From positions 1-64,000 of the forward strand of contig WHUZ01000026.1 in NCBI GenBank assembly GCA_015179045.1: a stretch of DNA of 64,000 nucleotides, in the 5' to 3' direction. Shown piece after piece: positions 45,383 through 58,247 of this stretch; position 1 is the stretch's first letter, and each line of letters begins with the position of its first letter. The notes below the pieces were generated by a model. It was not told the origin of the DNA and did not search any database. It saw nothing but the letters and a program-made list of their open reading frames with translations. Source of the DNA: Kalaharituber pfeilii (Eukaryota; Ascomycota; Pezizomycetes; Pezizales; Pezizaceae). The translations under genes and the position numbers were made by a program.

Positions 45383-47441
45383 CTATTGATCCGTAAATAT
45401 CCTCGTCAAAATCGGCCCTACTTCAGTTACCGCCTGCTTCAGCTCCCCCTCTCTCACCAAACAACTCACCCTTCTCTCATCCAGCCCCGCAGTCGCCCCA
45501 ACCGACCCCCCTCTTCCCTTCTTACTTGGGGTTCTTGGCGCCCCAACCCCACCAACCACACTCATTCCGACCACCCCCGCACTTTCCAACCCGGACACAA
45601 CGTCTCGGAATTCAGTATTTGTTAGGGCGGCTAGTAACCTATCCCTTTTGCATAGCCCAGAGTATGCACAAAAGAGCTCCCTAATCGTCGGCGCAGAGCC
45701 GGTACGAGACTCCAAAACGCAGCACGCGCAGAGTACGGCCTTCTGTTGCAGGTTGAGTGTCTTGACGCGGAAGACTGCAGAGCCGCCAAAGGCCACGCTA
45801 GAAACCCGAGCAATGTGTGCGATAGTGACTCGGGGACCTGTGAGAAGGTTATAGGGGACCGTGGATTTAGCCTTGCTTGGCGTGGCAGGGACTGGTGATG
45901 CAGATCGTCGCATAGTCTGCACCTGATTTACAATGTTCATACTGACTTTGCTCTCCCCGAGAGGAATCCGCCCTACTGCGGCTGCGAGAGGGGTCATTGC
46001 AATCTGGCTTGTGTCGAGGGAAGCCGCCATTTCCTTCCGTGCCTTCTCCTTTAGTTCCGAATCCAACAATTCCAATGCCCGTCTGCACACGTCGAATGCC
46101 TTTCGAAGGTCCCCAGTATGAGCTGCTACCTTCCTTGCACAGAGCTGGATTGCAGCTGGGTGAATGTATGGAACATAGTTCCTGTCCGGTGCATCTTCTG
46201 GAAGCAGGGACTGTAGGCGAGACGTGATAACCGAGGTAATTTGTGGAGCTGAGTAAGGTTGGAATTGAAGTAGTTCTGGCTTGAGATTCCTAGTCTTTAG
46301 CCGTGGGAGGAAGCGATCTGTGAAATCAAGCGCATTTGCAATTCCAATAAGAATAAGACGAGAGGATTTGGCGAGAGACCATTCGAAGATGCTGTAGAGA
46401 ATCTCTTGATCTTTTGTGAGGAGATGGTCGATTTCATCCAGGACCACCACACTGAAATATTGTAAGATATAATTCTTGAATGAGGGAATGATAAAAACTT
46501 ACCAAACCTCGGAATTCCTCTTCCCCTGGCTTCGCAAAAATAGAGTCTCCAATTCTTCCATCCCGTCCTTACTCTCTACATCCCCCATTTCCTCCGCCCA
46601 GAATTCCTCTAATAATCTTTTGTAGATCCCCTTTGGATCCTTAACTACCATACAGTTGATGTAGGCTTTATTGACCTTTCCTTCAATCTCACTCAGAGTC
46701 TCGTTCAACATCGCACTCTTTCCTGTCCCAGGGGGACCGCTAATGTACAGACATCCTCCCTGACCCTTCGCGATCCTCCTTCCCAGGTATTTTGCCAGCT
46801 TCTCCCTCTCTTCTTCTCTTCCGACCAGCTTTCCTGGAGTTGCACCCCGTGCAAACATTGCCTTAGCCGCACCAAGTACCGATGGTACCGAGTCCCCGCG
46901 CGAAGACGGCGTCCCAGGTGCACTCCTTGGCGTCATTGGCTTTCCAACAATCGATACGCGATGTCTCGGTGTCATTGGCTGCTGCTGCTTCTTGATCCCA
47001 TCCCTATGTCTCGGCGTTCGGAGTACCGGAGGAATGTTCTCAACGCCCGATGGCTTCTTTGTGGGGGATGCAAATCCGAACGCGTGGTTCTCGCTGCCTG
47101 CAGGCGAATAAGGTTCATTGATGACGTGCGAGCATTTCTGCTTCTTTGCAGAGGAGATTTTGGTTGGTCGGCCCTCGGCAAGAGTCTCTAAGGCGCCGCT
47201 GACGGCGAGCTCAAAGTCAACTTCGTCACCAGCGGAGAAAGTATGCCGCGTTTTTCGACTTGCTGGTGCGTTTGGCGTTGTTTGTTTCTGAACTTTAACT
47301 GCTCACATCAAATCAGCACCTATTCATCCCATGCAGCAATTTTGAGGACTTGACGCAGTCTAGGACCCAGGTTGGAGAGGCAAACTCACCCGCAAAGTCA
47401 GTCGCATGCCTCAACCTTTTTCCCAAAACCGTTGTAGCCAT
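45383..47441 (-). CDS. cdc6: DNA replication licensing ATPase Cdc6/Cdc18
   Basis: Loads the MCM helicase on origins with ORC. Exons (minus) 47441-47390, 47298-46503, 46451-45383; 1917 nt, 638 aa. A short basic N-terminus has KRLR (residues 8-11), resembling a cyclin-docking RxL/Cy motif. It is followed by a cluster of proline-directed sites typical of CDK control of Cdc6/Cdc18 (SPTKK, TPRHR twice, TPRSAPGTPSSR; about residues 90-155). AAA+ domain: Walker A GPPGTGKS at about 205-212, Walker B VVLDEIDHL at about 284-292, sensor region ILIGIANALDFTDRFLPRL. The C-terminal 200 residues form the winged-helix part (LCACCVLES...). The CDK sites and short N-terminus without a BAH domain favour Cdc6 over Orc1. 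Two ACGCGT boxes lie upstream. Confidence 0.93.
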
Positions 47442-47572
47442 GATGGCAGAAGGCAGTACTCAATACAGTTGTAAGAGAACGAAGGAAGTAAAGAGTGGGG
47501 AAGGTGGGCTGTCAAGTTGACAGGAGCGATTAAATGAAGACCCAAGGTGGATGCTTTTGCAGGAAGGAACAA

Positions 47573-47578
47573 ACGCGT
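47573..47578. promoter_or_regulatory. MluI cell-cycle box (MCB), ACGCGT
   Basis: ACGCGT palindrome 132 bp upstream of the Cdc6 ATG. MCBs bind MBF, which drives G1/S transcription of cdc18/CDC6 in yeasts. Presence is seen; function is inferred. Confidence 0.65.
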
Positions 47579-47693
47579 TAATTGAAAATGAGCAACAATA
47601 ATCGGGGGGACACAGTCCTAGAAGTACGCCTGCCGTGCTGGTATATTCGCACCAAGCACATCTGGACTAAGCCCGTCTGGGATAGCGACCAGG

Positions 47694-47699
47694 ACGCGT
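47694..47699. promoter_or_regulatory. Second MCB, ACGCGT (within GGACGCGTCC)
   Basis: 253 bp upstream of the Cdc6 ATG, inside a 10-bp perfect palindrome. Two MCBs within about 125 bp fit an MBF-regulated promoter. Confidence 0.65.
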
Positions 47700-48107
47700 C
47701 CGAGCCACTCCCGATTCAGGCTCGTTCCAATACTTCTTGATAATTGAAGAAACAAAAGCACGTTACACGCTTAGCTATGCTTTACCTCCTTTGAGCTGAA
47801 ACGGTCAGTAGGCCTTTGTTATACTTTTGATCGCCTTAGACACACAAATGTACTATATCCATCTCTGTGCATTACCTGCCTTTGGTAAGATCTGTTTCAA
47901 GGGAATTCTGGGCACTTATTACAAGTATCAATTTGTATGACAGTATAAATGTGTTTTCATTCCGCTTTTTCCTTGCGCCCACTCCAAACATAGCAAATGT
48001 CAATTATATGAACATCGTATAAATAGAGAAACAATATCATGAATGGTATATCCGAAAATCATGCCAATATACAAAAATAAATTATAAGCAACATTATATT
48101 CCTCCAT
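47700..48107. other. Intergenic, 3' flank of the PhoD-like gene
   Basis: No gene seen. Contains AT-rich sequence likely carrying the 3' UTR of the minus-strand phosphatase gene. Confidence 0.5.
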
Positions 48108-51100
48108 TCACTGACCATACTCAACCCTTGGAATCACTACCGGCCCATATTTCACCGTTGGGTATATGCCTTCACCCTGGACGATAAGGTCTACCGCCAG
48201 TGACAGCGGTGACATTCCTCCTGGCTTCTTGTAGTCGTAAGGCTGCACCATTGGTTGAGGGTCGAAGGCTACAAAGATTGCATAATTCCTTCTTCCCATC
48301 AATTTCTTCAATTCTCTAATTTGTCCATTAACGTCTGTTTGGAAGAGCTCAATCATGTCTTCCTTGGTGTCACTAGGGGAGTTGGTGCTGCGCATGCCAT
48401 TTTGCGGTACGTAAAGTATCTTGCTGCTGTGTAGCATCTTGATGACCATATTTGGTGGTGGAACGTTGACGATGGCAGAGGTAATTATTTGATACATGGT
48501 TTTATGGTCATGCGGGCGATGAGGATCATGGAACAGCCCAGCGCCACAGCAATGTACATCTGTAGTATGAGTACAGTTAGCAATTTGCATCCACCTCGCA
48601 TACTATGAGGGCGATTGCCCACCTCCACTGAGAAAAGTCATCCGTATGCCTCTCTGGTGAGAAATTCCTTGCAAAGTTCGGACCAAGTACGTCCGTTCCA
48701 AGTCCTATAGAGAAAGACATTAGTCAAAAGGCACTTAAATGATCAATCCCTAAAAACTCCCATACCTTCGATTCATGCGTCCAATGATCCCTCAAGTCGT
48801 CTAGAAGGTCCACTTCCCCAAATACAGACACCACTGAGCTCATCAATCCGGACTTGCCAAATGCCTGCTTCACACTATTGAAACCTGAATTAACAACCTG
48901 CTTGGCACCCACTACGCCTGCAGCAGATCCGACAACTTTGCCTAGTAGATTATAGGTTCCGGTAACAGCCTTTTTCGAAGTAGCTACAGTATTAACCACC
49001 TGCTCTGCCACTTCTAAACGTGGGTATACAATAGGAACAGCGAGCATCAGGACGACATGCTGCACGCTACCAGGGAGGTTTGCTATCCTAGGGAATAAGC
49101 CTTGATATGTTGGCCCCGCCATGACCTGCAGGATTGAAAAATGTTAATTCTGAGTATGATATAAAATAATAGTTACACATGGACATACCTGATGCAAATT
49201 CCTCTCGGACCTGGTATCCACACCGATAATAACCACGGATGGGCCAAGGTACTTGATAAAGTGCCATCCGGTTCCCGTTATTGTGAACAAATCTCTGTCA
49301 TCTGGGATTGCCCGAAGAATATCCAGTGTGGTATGATGCTGGAACAGCAAATACCAGTGAACTGCTATCCGTCCAATATTCTTAAACATATTTGAAAACT
49401 GCATATACTCAGGATATGAACCAAAACCGTCAAATCTTGCAACAATTAGCAAATGTCAGTGGCTAATCTAGGTGTATGCTCATACATATCATGGTCATCA
49501 ATCTGCAGAATGTGTGGTATCGAGGCCCATGCTTCTCGAATGTGAGGTTGGTCAAATGTAGTTGAATAATAATGGAAGTATGCATGATTGACTTCCTCTT
49601 CATGAGTGGCCGTCCAGGGTGCTACTTTTCTATTCTCTTTTCCTCTGATTTGTAACCATTCCTGGAAGATGTTAATGTTCATCCAATATATCTGTTACCA
49701 ATAGATTGAACAAACCCTTAACTGTGGAAGCTCTTTCCACATCCGGTCCGCATAAATTTGATCTCCTCCACCAACTTGCACATGAAAGCCGCCAATTTCA
49801 TGATGCTTCTTCATCAAATCGTTCCACATATGTCCTGGACCGTTTAATTTCGCTTTCTCCTCAGGTTTCACGCTAACTGAGAAGTCATTGCAGCTATGTG
49901 CAACCCAACGCCAGGTCCTTTCGTGCCTGCCCGCAACCAAGAACTCAAATCGAATACAGCCCATATTTGAGGTTATAGCATAGGTCCATTGAGTCGGAGT
50001 TTCGGCCATCTGGATATCAATGTCATATCTATAAAATGCCCAACTTCGGTGGGTGTATATTGGATTTGCTTTCAATTGTCGCGCTAATTACGATCTCAGC
50101 CTAAAATTTCTCAAACATATATCATTGATGATTCTGCACTCACGATTTGGAGAGAGATCATGGCTCTGGTGCAAGTGAACGGTTGGTGGCACTGGGTCAG
50201 CAGAGATAATAAGGACAGACCCACTACATCGCACATATCAGCATGCTAGTATCTTCGATACTCTAATTGATAACTCACAGCCATATTCCAAGGTCGATAT
50301 CCATATTGGTGTATCGAAGATATGGTCCGAAGTACTCCCTGAAAACTTGTTAGCAGCTCGAAAATCTAATTTAGTAAATCACATACCCATTACTTGGGGC
50401 AATTTGGTACATGGTAATACCGGCTAGTGGCAAGGGGAAAGACGGCGTGTGTTGCAATGGAGGGGGGCCGAAACTCATGTCAGCGTATTGCAGGTATCCA
50501 GGTGGAGGAAAGCCGGGTGTATGTGGAGGGAACCCTGGTGTTGGAGGTGGAAATCCTGGCGTCTGAGGTGGAAATCCTGGTGTTGGGGGCGGAAACCCTG
50601 GCGTCTGAGGTGGAAACCCTGGTGTTGGGGGCGGAAATCCTGGTGTCTGGGGTGGAAATCCTGGTGTTGGAGGCGGGAATCCTGGCGTCTGAGGTGGAAA
50701 TCCTGGTGTTGGAGGGGGAAACCCAGGAGTTGCTGGTGGAAATCCAGGAATTGGAGGTGAGAATCCCGAGGATGCAAGCGGTGGGTTAATCACTTCTGGC
50801 TGTGGAAACTCCCACTGCGTCCGCTGAGTAGCTATGTGTATGTAGTAGTAGTTTCCACTCGCTTGATCCAAGTGCGCCATCCATCCCTCTGGAAGTGGAG
50901 GCGGGGCACTGGGTCCGACTCCAGGTGGGGGAGTGAATTGCGGTTCCTGCGGTACAAACCCTTGCTGACCAGTAAGTCCCGGTGCTTGAGGAACTCCCGA
51001 GGGTCCCGCTTGATTTTGCTGCGGTTGGACCTGGGACTGGGGCTGGGATTGGGACTGAGGCTGGGATTGGGACTGGGGCGGACTTTGGGGTAATTGCTGC

Positions 51101-52587
51101 TGTAACGGAGGAACAGGGCCGGGTTGCTGTCCTTGTAACTGTGGGGCTGTGACCGAGCGTGGAATATGCTGTTGTGGTAAAGGTGCCGGTGCTTGGATCG
51201 GGGGTGGTGACTGAGCAGTGGTCATAGTGGCGTTCTGGAAAGCTGGGTGATTGCGCGGGGGGTCTGGAGCAGCAGCACCAAGCACCACTGTATGCTTCTC
51301 ATCAGGGTAACCTTGCGCCGTCAATCCCGAACCACCTGCCTGCCCCACAATGGCGCATGCCGTTGCCGCTGAAAGACTGTCATAAGACGGTGGTGGACTC
51401 GAGCTCAGATTCATGCGCTGGAAATCTTGCTCTAAAGCATGTGCATGTGCATCACGAGCATTGAGCGGCGGTGCGCTGACAGGCATGGGACTGGTGTGCG
51501 CACGAGTCGGTGCAGGTTGAATGATTGGACCGGATGGGACTGATTTCGTAGATGCAGGAGGGGACGGAGCTGATTTCGCAGATGTAGGAGGGGATGGAGC
51601 TGGTTTCGCAGATGTAGGAGGGGATGGAGCTGGTTTCGCGAATGTAGGAGGGGATGGGGCTGATTTCGCAGATGTAGAAGGGGATGGTGCTGATTTCACA
51701 GATGTAGGAGGCTCTTGTCTGTTTGGGCCTTGATACACGGTAGGTGGCCCATGAGGGTTCTCTCCTGGAGCCTCTGTAGGCGTCCATGGCCGTCGTACAG
51801 GAGGAGGTGACTGTTGAGATGGTCGGGTGGGTTGTGGTTGCTTCACTGGCTGGGTTGATGTATTAGCTTGAGGCTGTTCTCTAGGAACACCTGATGGCAC
51901 AGATGAAAATTCTCCAATACGTAAGGGAGGGGCCTCTGTCGTGGCTGTCAAGGGTGTCGCTGGTGGAGCCGGCGAGCCTCTGCGCCCGAGAGTGGTGTTT
52001 GTTGACGCAGTTGACCCAGGCCGATAACGACCAGATGAAGGTGGCCAATACTGCTGATGAAATTCGGGGAAAGGATTCAGCGGCGGCTCAGGGTCGTTTT
52101 CTTCGTCCTTTGCAGCGCTCGCAGCGCCAGAGGGTTCCTGCGACCATGTTGGAGCTGTGCCGGCCCTACCGGGCCGTTGGGGCCGAGATTCTCTTTGGCG
52201 GGTTGCTGGATGTTGAGAATGTGGATCCGGAGCTCCCGTCTGGCGCCCGGCCTGTGGAGGGGACGATGGCTTGTCTGGATATGGAGGCTTGTTCTCTCGA
52301 AACTCTGGAGAAAAGTGTGGGAGGGAGTTTTTGCGCTGCTGATGCACCATTCTCTCACCAGCAGGCCTGTCGGGATACGGGAGCTGCGAGGGTCCACTTG
52401 GCCCGGCTCCTGGTAGCCCAGGGACACGTGGAACAGAATGTGCAGATGAACGTTCGGCATGGTTTGGGGATGGTCCGCGCTTGCTAATACGGAAGGGCTG
52501 GTTGGTAACTGCTCCAGTGGTTGGCGGAGTGCGGGTTGTTTGCAGGAACAGCTCGTCCGATATTGACTCCCGTCGTGGCCGAGCCAT
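48108..52587 (-). CDS. WW-domain protein with C-terminal PhoD-like phosphatase domain
   Basis: Exons (minus) 52587-50387, 50338-50279, 50223-50144, 50083-49716, 49661-49486, 49435-49189, 49125-48766, 48704-48623, 48559-48108; 4026 nt, 1341 aa, all phases consistent. I chose MARPRRESISDELF as start: the frame is open further upstream but has no ATG there. Residues 1-560 are Pro/Gln/Ser-rich and disordered, with a decapeptide repeat (PTSAKPAPSP, about 270-345). The WW domain is about 562-597 (LPEGWMAHLD...RTQWEFPQP, both Trp present) and is followed by about 12 PGFPPxT heptads (about 610-700), proline motifs. The C-terminal 600 residues match the fungal PhoD-like metallophosphatase family: GGGDQIYAD, QIDDHD, TITGTGWHF, TFLSGDVHCCGAG and MGRRNY; Asp/His clusters are the expected metal ligands. 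Substrate unknown. Confidence 0.9.
50505..50740 (-). repeat. 21-bp/42-bp coding repeat (PGFPPxT) in the PhoD-like gene
   Basis: Alternating TPGFPPP and TPGFPPQ heptads make a 42-bp higher-order period. Near-identical at the nucleotide level, so length is likely polymorphic. Confidence 0.9.
51530..51715 (-). repeat. 30-bp coding repeat (SAKPAPSPPT) in the PhoD-like gene
   Basis: Six to seven decapeptide units with near-identical codons in the disordered N-terminal region. Confidence 0.88.
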
Positions 52588-55500
52588 TCCGGCGACCGAT
52601 AAGGATCTCGACAAGTATTCTTGTGCTGAGGCCTTTCCGTTGCTTCTGAGTAGACGTTGAGAGCGATGTACTGCTGATGCTGCGAATCCAGATGTAGCCT
52701 CACCGCAAAACGCACCAACTGTAGAATATAAAACTGAAATTACAGCAATAATACCACGATGTCCGCTCACGAGCACCTTTTGTATCGCGCTCAGCACAGA
52801 CGGATGGAAAAGGGCAGAAATCAGGCGCAGAATCTCAGAGGGCACGATGACGACGACGGACGAGAGGGGATGAGGAGGGGCAAGTTGCTGGGAAGCCTCT
52901 CAGGCGCTGCGGGGGTTTTCCAGCAGCCGTGCAGTGGCTGGGGGTGCTCCCCTACACATTCAACAAATACCTGTACTTAGTGCTTGCAATCGAACCAGAA
53001 CTTCGGAATCATACACACAAAAGAGCTAGTTATTGTGTTTTCTCTTCTTTTCCTCTTTCTTGGATATTGCACTTCCACGCACTCCTTCCATGCGGCGACG
53101 TACCCATTAAGTCCGCCGCTGAATCCTGGTCTCAAACCAAGGGCGCTTATCGGTTATCCTCTGTGGCTATGAAATTTCCTGTGCACCAACCAGAGTGGCG
53201 GACAGGGATGAAGATGGGCAGATCTCTGCCAGTTTACTGTTGGTTCGTGAAGTCCGCTCGATGTTGGCATGCCTTCGATGCCTGGAGGCACCTTTTTTTT
53301 CTCATGCCCATCGGCTTGTGCGACGCTGCACTCCGGTGGAGTTCCGCGGTCCCTTAATATTCGCGCCATTCGCGCCCAGTGGAGTACGTACCTGAGATGC
53401 CGGTCCAAAAGATTGCATATTCCAGTAACCGCATGTGAGCAGAATCCAAGGTCGACCGCAAGCAGGCTACTTAAGAGGCTGGTGCCTCTACTCCAGGTCC
53501 TCGGGTTCCGCTGCTGGAATTGTATGCACATCACTTCTGAATTTCTGCAAACCAACAGTTCCAGTGGCGACGCAAAAGAAGTTTGACATTATGCTGGGTG
53601 AAGATCAACCCTGCGCCATCGGCGCTCATGAGACTGGCTTAGCCATGCCGCATTTGAGTGTCAGGATTGAACAGTAGCATATATAGATGGATTTCAGCAT
53701 CTGAAGCAGCAATCCAGAAGGAAAAACCCGGCTGTGAACTAAGTGTGGATCAGTGAGCCTGAAGTTAACCACCTTGAAACATAATTGAAGTATGATGAGA
53801 GCCTACTTGTATGTTTTAAGTAGCCGTAGAAGTAGCAAATACTATGAAGCAGATGCATGATTGCAGCTTGTGCAAGACTCAATTTTTAGGTATAAAACGA
53901 ACAGAGAGTTATACTCTCTAGTCTGCAGTCAGTATGGTAGGCCAATCTAGGGATATACATACTAAGTATATCCAGGCAAAAAACAATCGGAGTAACCGAC
54001 TAACAGACGCCCCGTGGAGGTACTTTCTTATGATATGCGGGCCACATAGGCCGGGGTAGACGAATGCCTCAATTCGTTGGGATATCATAGGATAGCGATC
54101 AGCGTGGGGAATGCAGGGGAGAATTAAAAATGATACCACTATCATAAGCAGATAGTTGATTATCAGCTTTAATACAAGCAATTGCACGAGCCGTGAATGA
54201 GCATGGGAGGTGACGGATTTGGCCAAGTTCACGGTTACTAATAGGCGACTTAGCGCGGGGCACACCGGAATTAGCCGCGCCATGTCGATAGTTGGGCATA
54301 CATATCATATGGCGAGCGAGAACCAGTACAGTACACGCCAACGAATCTCTGTGATGGCGGAAGCCCGCATCTTCAGCGGCACTTACTCCATCCTCCTGAA
54401 GCTGTCGCTGCTGTTGCATCTGCTATCGCGGCACCGAGAGCGAGAGAGCGCCGCGAGAACAGCGCGCCGACGTTATCTGAAGGCGCCCTGGGGTGTGCCA
54501 AGCCCGCAGCTAGTCTGGCTTCGGCGTCCAGCTGGATCTCATTTGGGTAAGTGGGTACCCAATTCGGCAGTGCGCCTTCCTGAGACGTGGGAAACAAGCC
54601 TTTATGCCAAGCGGGTACCCTCGACACCGACACTCACTTGCATTCCATACTGGCGAGAACCGAAATCCAAGACTTCCTGACATACACCAAACTTGAGTGA
54701 CCAACACCCCAATTACGGTTCACACAGATGCTGGTAGGCTTGGTAGGCCTGATACCAATTATATCAGGAGCTTCGGCCATGCAAGGCCCCTCTCAAGCCC
54801 ACGCACAGGGTGTGATCCTGCTAGCTGGTCCGGGAGGATAACTCTACTTTTATACAGTGGAAGATTTAAAAAACAAGGGATCCCGGACTGCTACTAGGTG
54901 TGAAGGTCTGTGCCGCTAGGAGACCAGCTAAGCGCCCAGGTGGCCTGCCGTGATCGTTCAGTGATGGTGATATCGAGCAATATGTGGCAGTCAAGAGTTG
55001 CAATGCCACTTACAACCAGCGGTGTTACATACAATGTTTACGTTTTGAGGATTGGTGAGCGTACGAGCGGACTGCAAAAATCAAGGACTGAGCGTCAGTG
55101 CGGTATGCAATGCTCCGTTGGGGACTCTTGGAGAAAAGCGACGTGGACAGCGCCCTAAAGTCAAAACACCGCGATGAAGGCTATTAGTGGAGCACGTTAT
55201 CAAAGATGCTGAGTATGGACGTATGAGCTTACTAGAAATTGGTAGCATTGCCGGTATTAATGCCAGTGAAACTACAATCTGACACAGCATGAGAAAGGAA
55301 GGTTCTCATAGAAAGTTTCTTGCGAAAAATATCTAAGTCGAAAGCAAGCAACAGCGTCTACAATTTGTACTAGGACATTCGACTGTATGACTGCAAGAAG
55401 GTAATTTGGACAAATGATTGCAATAGATGGGTGGGCAAATATAATGGACGCATGTTCGTTACGCTGTATACGGAAGAAGAGTATCATGGACTATTCAATA

Positions 55501-56310
55501 CCGAAACTCTCAAAGCAGCCTGCGGTTACTATGAAAAGATCTTTGGGCACATAATCGTTCGACATTGTCAACGGTCGCATTCGAGCCGAAGATTACAGGC
55601 TATTGCGGCGCAGTCTTTGCCGACTATGGTGATAAAGGCTCCGCCATCTGGTCTGCTGGGAGGGTTAGCAGGGCTGCTGGGAAGTAAGCTGATCTCGCAT
55701 TTGTTGGTGATAGTTGGAGCAGCTTGATGAGACAGAACCAGGGCTTGGCTTGTAGTTGTGACCTCGGGGGTTGTGACGTTACATAATCGTAGGCAAGCCT
55801 CACGTGGCTGAGCCGGTTAGGCTTGGCATGTTTGCCAGGCATCTAACGAATTCTCGGAGAGGCGCGGAGCAAGCCCTATAAGCTGCGAGAGGATCGCTGA
55901 GTGTGGCTACTAGTAAATATAAGACAGAAGGCGTTGGAATCTTCATCGCTTGATTCATGATTCTGCGTTCGCCCCTGCAACTGCTGTAGCACAAGGCGAT
56001 ATGTAATGATGCGCGTCGTCTTGCAACTCTAACACACTGCCTGATATGTCGGTGAACGCCGCCCTGCCTCGAGACCCGCTAAAGCTGCATACATCCCGAG
56101 CTCCACCCCGCCGCTCGCCGCCTCCCATCTCACCCGAAACGACACAAAACGATCAAGCTGATGAACAGTCGACAATAGCCTCACACCGGAAATCACAAAC
56201 ATCAACAGACCAAACACAGTCAACCAGCCACCAGCTACCAGTTCCTTTGGGTACAGCTCCTCCATTTCCATCCTCAGGCTGCACCTCTGTAGGCACACAG
56301 CTAGACAGCC
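52588..56310. other. Intergenic region between the PhoD-like and UBX genes
   Basis: 3.7 kb without a supportable gene apart from a Tc1/mariner relic at 55183-55570. Numerous short ORFs on both strands lack starts, splice sites or recognisable motifs. Confidence 0.6.
55183..55570 (+). pseudogene. Tc1/mariner-type transposase relic
   Basis: Read across frameshifts the plus strand gives VEHVIKDAEYGRMSLLEIGS, then AGINASETTI and MRKEGSHRKF, matching the helix-turn-helix block EIA...GI.ASETTIR..L.KEGYHR of Tc1 transposases. It then gives RLQFVLGH and KKVIWTNDC, matching RLKWA..H...W.KVIWSDEC around the second catalytic Asp (here Asn-Asp). About 130 codons remain, with at least two stops or frameshifts. 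Terminal repeats were not located. Confidence 0.7.
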
Positions 56311-58247
56311 ATGTCGGCCCATGTTGTCGTGATAGACAAAACTGCCCGTCGTCATACTGTCAAGGTGGGCCCTGAGACGATGCTGAACGAGGTGCTGATG
56401 CAGGCATGCAAGAAGGCCGGAGTGGACCATTCAAATCATGGGCTCAAGTACACAACAACACCTCCCTCTCCCTTTCATCTTCACCTATCTAGAGCCACTT
56501 GCTGACCCAAAATTCAGACACAATAACAAAATCCTCGATCTCTCACTCCCTTTCCGTTTCACCAAGCTCTCCGCTGCTGCCAAACTCGAGCTCGTCCAGC
56601 TCCCCAAATCCCGCACCTCCACCCCCGCTGAAGTTACTGTCGCCTTGCAAATGATGGATAACAACGGCCCCCGTCTCACCGAAAAGTTCCCCTCTGCAAC
56701 CCCCGTGTGGTCAATTCTGCGCACCTTCGAAGCCAAGTCCCAGTCCCTCGGCGTCGCCGGCATTAACATCACCGAAGTTGCCGTCGCTTCGACGGATGAG
56801 GGAAGCGGAAGGCTGTATTATGCCATGCCGGTGGTGCAGATTGTGAATAGGGAGCTGGCAACATTTGACGATTTACAGACGACTTTGCAAACGATGGGGT
56901 ATAGTGGCGGTATGGTTTTGCTGAGGCTAAAGATGAGACCAACAGAGATCCCGTTCGAGGAGGCGCTGGTGAAGATCACAGAGCTTCCGTTGGGGGTGAC
57001 TTCATTGTTGCAGACACCTACTATACAGGCGGCATCGGAATCTCCGGCTTCTGCATCATCATCGGAGTCGCCTCTTCTACAGCCTGCTTCGGAATCACCT
57101 GCTGTCCCTGAATTGCCGCAGGCTGTCACTCCACGGCTGGAGCCGTCATCTGATGGTGCTCAAGATACGATGGAAGCTGATTCTACTCCGGCAGAGACTT
57201 CCCAACCACTATCCTCCCCTGAAGCAAGCCTATTTTCTGTAGAACCAACCCCGCAATCTTCCGCAGAAGCGGGATCTAGTTCGAACCCTCGCGCCATCAC
57301 CGTCTTTGCACCTGCACAAGGGGCTGTGCCAGAAGCCGCCAAATGTGAGTCTTACTTCACTCATTACAGTGCAGGATAAGAAGCTAATTATACATATCGA
57401 CAGTACGATTCGACGAATCTGAATACGAACTAACTGTAAACCAAGCCCGACAAATACAAGCGAATCTCGCCGCCAGCGGGCGACCTCAAAGACTATTATC
57501 TGACCAGGAGCTAGCAGAGAAGGAAAGGGAAAAGAGGGAGAGGAGAGAGAAGGTTACTGAGGTATGCAGGATGTTTGTGATATTAGATTTTATTTTTAAG
57601 GAGTGTCGGTGATACTCAGAGCTAATGGTAGAAATTGGAAAATGAAATAGATTGAAATAAGAGTGCGGTTTCCTGACCAGATGATTGTGCAGTCAACATT
57701 TAAAGGAACTGATAAATGTTAGCTATTACCCTCATCTTGCCGGATGCCTAACTCACTAACACTACATATCCACTGATAGCCGAAGACCTATACGCATTTG
57801 TCCGCTCTACTATACGCCATCCCAATGAGCCATTCTATCTTTGTAGGCCCCCCTCTCTTCCCTGCAATTAATGTTCACCTCTACAACCTCAATTAACACT
57901 TAACTGCAGACCTCACACCCCCTGTTCGCAAGATCCCCTGCGATTCCTCGCGTCTCGCTCTTGATCTCCAATTTACGCCACGCATGCTCGTAAACTTCTC
58001 ATGGGATAAAAGCGCATCAGAGAAGGCACTCACGGCGCCGGCACTGAGCGATGAGTATTTGGCGGTGGCGCAGGCAATCAAAGTGTCAAGGCAGCAGTTG
58101 GAGATGGTGGAACTAGGTGAGCAGGACGAGGAGGACGAGGAGAAGGCGAAGAAGGCGTTGAAGAGGGAAAATGGAAATGGAAGAGGCACTAGTAGTGGAG
58201 GGTTGAGTGGGAAGGTGCCGAAGTGGTTAAAGTTTGGAAAGAAATAG
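56311..58247 (+). CDS. TUG/ASPL-type UBX-domain protein (Cdc48/p97 adaptor)
   Basis: Exons 56311-56447, 56518-57344, 57404-57561, 57651-57717, 57780-57842, 57910-58247; 1590 nt, 529 aa, in frame. The N-terminal ubiquitin-like TUG-UBL1 domain (about 1-75) reads HVVVIDKTARRHTVKV, then LDLSLPFRFTKLSAAAKLEL across the first intron. A second ubiquitin-like segment follows (about 85-185). A Ser/Pro-rich linker (about 215-315) and a charged helix (EKEREKRERREK) lead to the UBX domain, about 375-455 (IRVRFPDQMIVQSTFKG, DLYAFVRSTIRHPNEPFYLY, TPPVRKIP). The C-terminus is acidic then basic. This order matches mammalian TUG/ASPSCR1 and yeast Ubx4, which bind and remodel the AAA ATPase Cdc48. The first intron has a TGCTGAC branch site. 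Confidence 0.91.

Noticed and set aside
52588..52845. N-terminal extension of the PhoD-like protein
   Set aside because: The frame is open but has no ATG before an in-frame TGA upstream; the first ATG gives MARPRRES.
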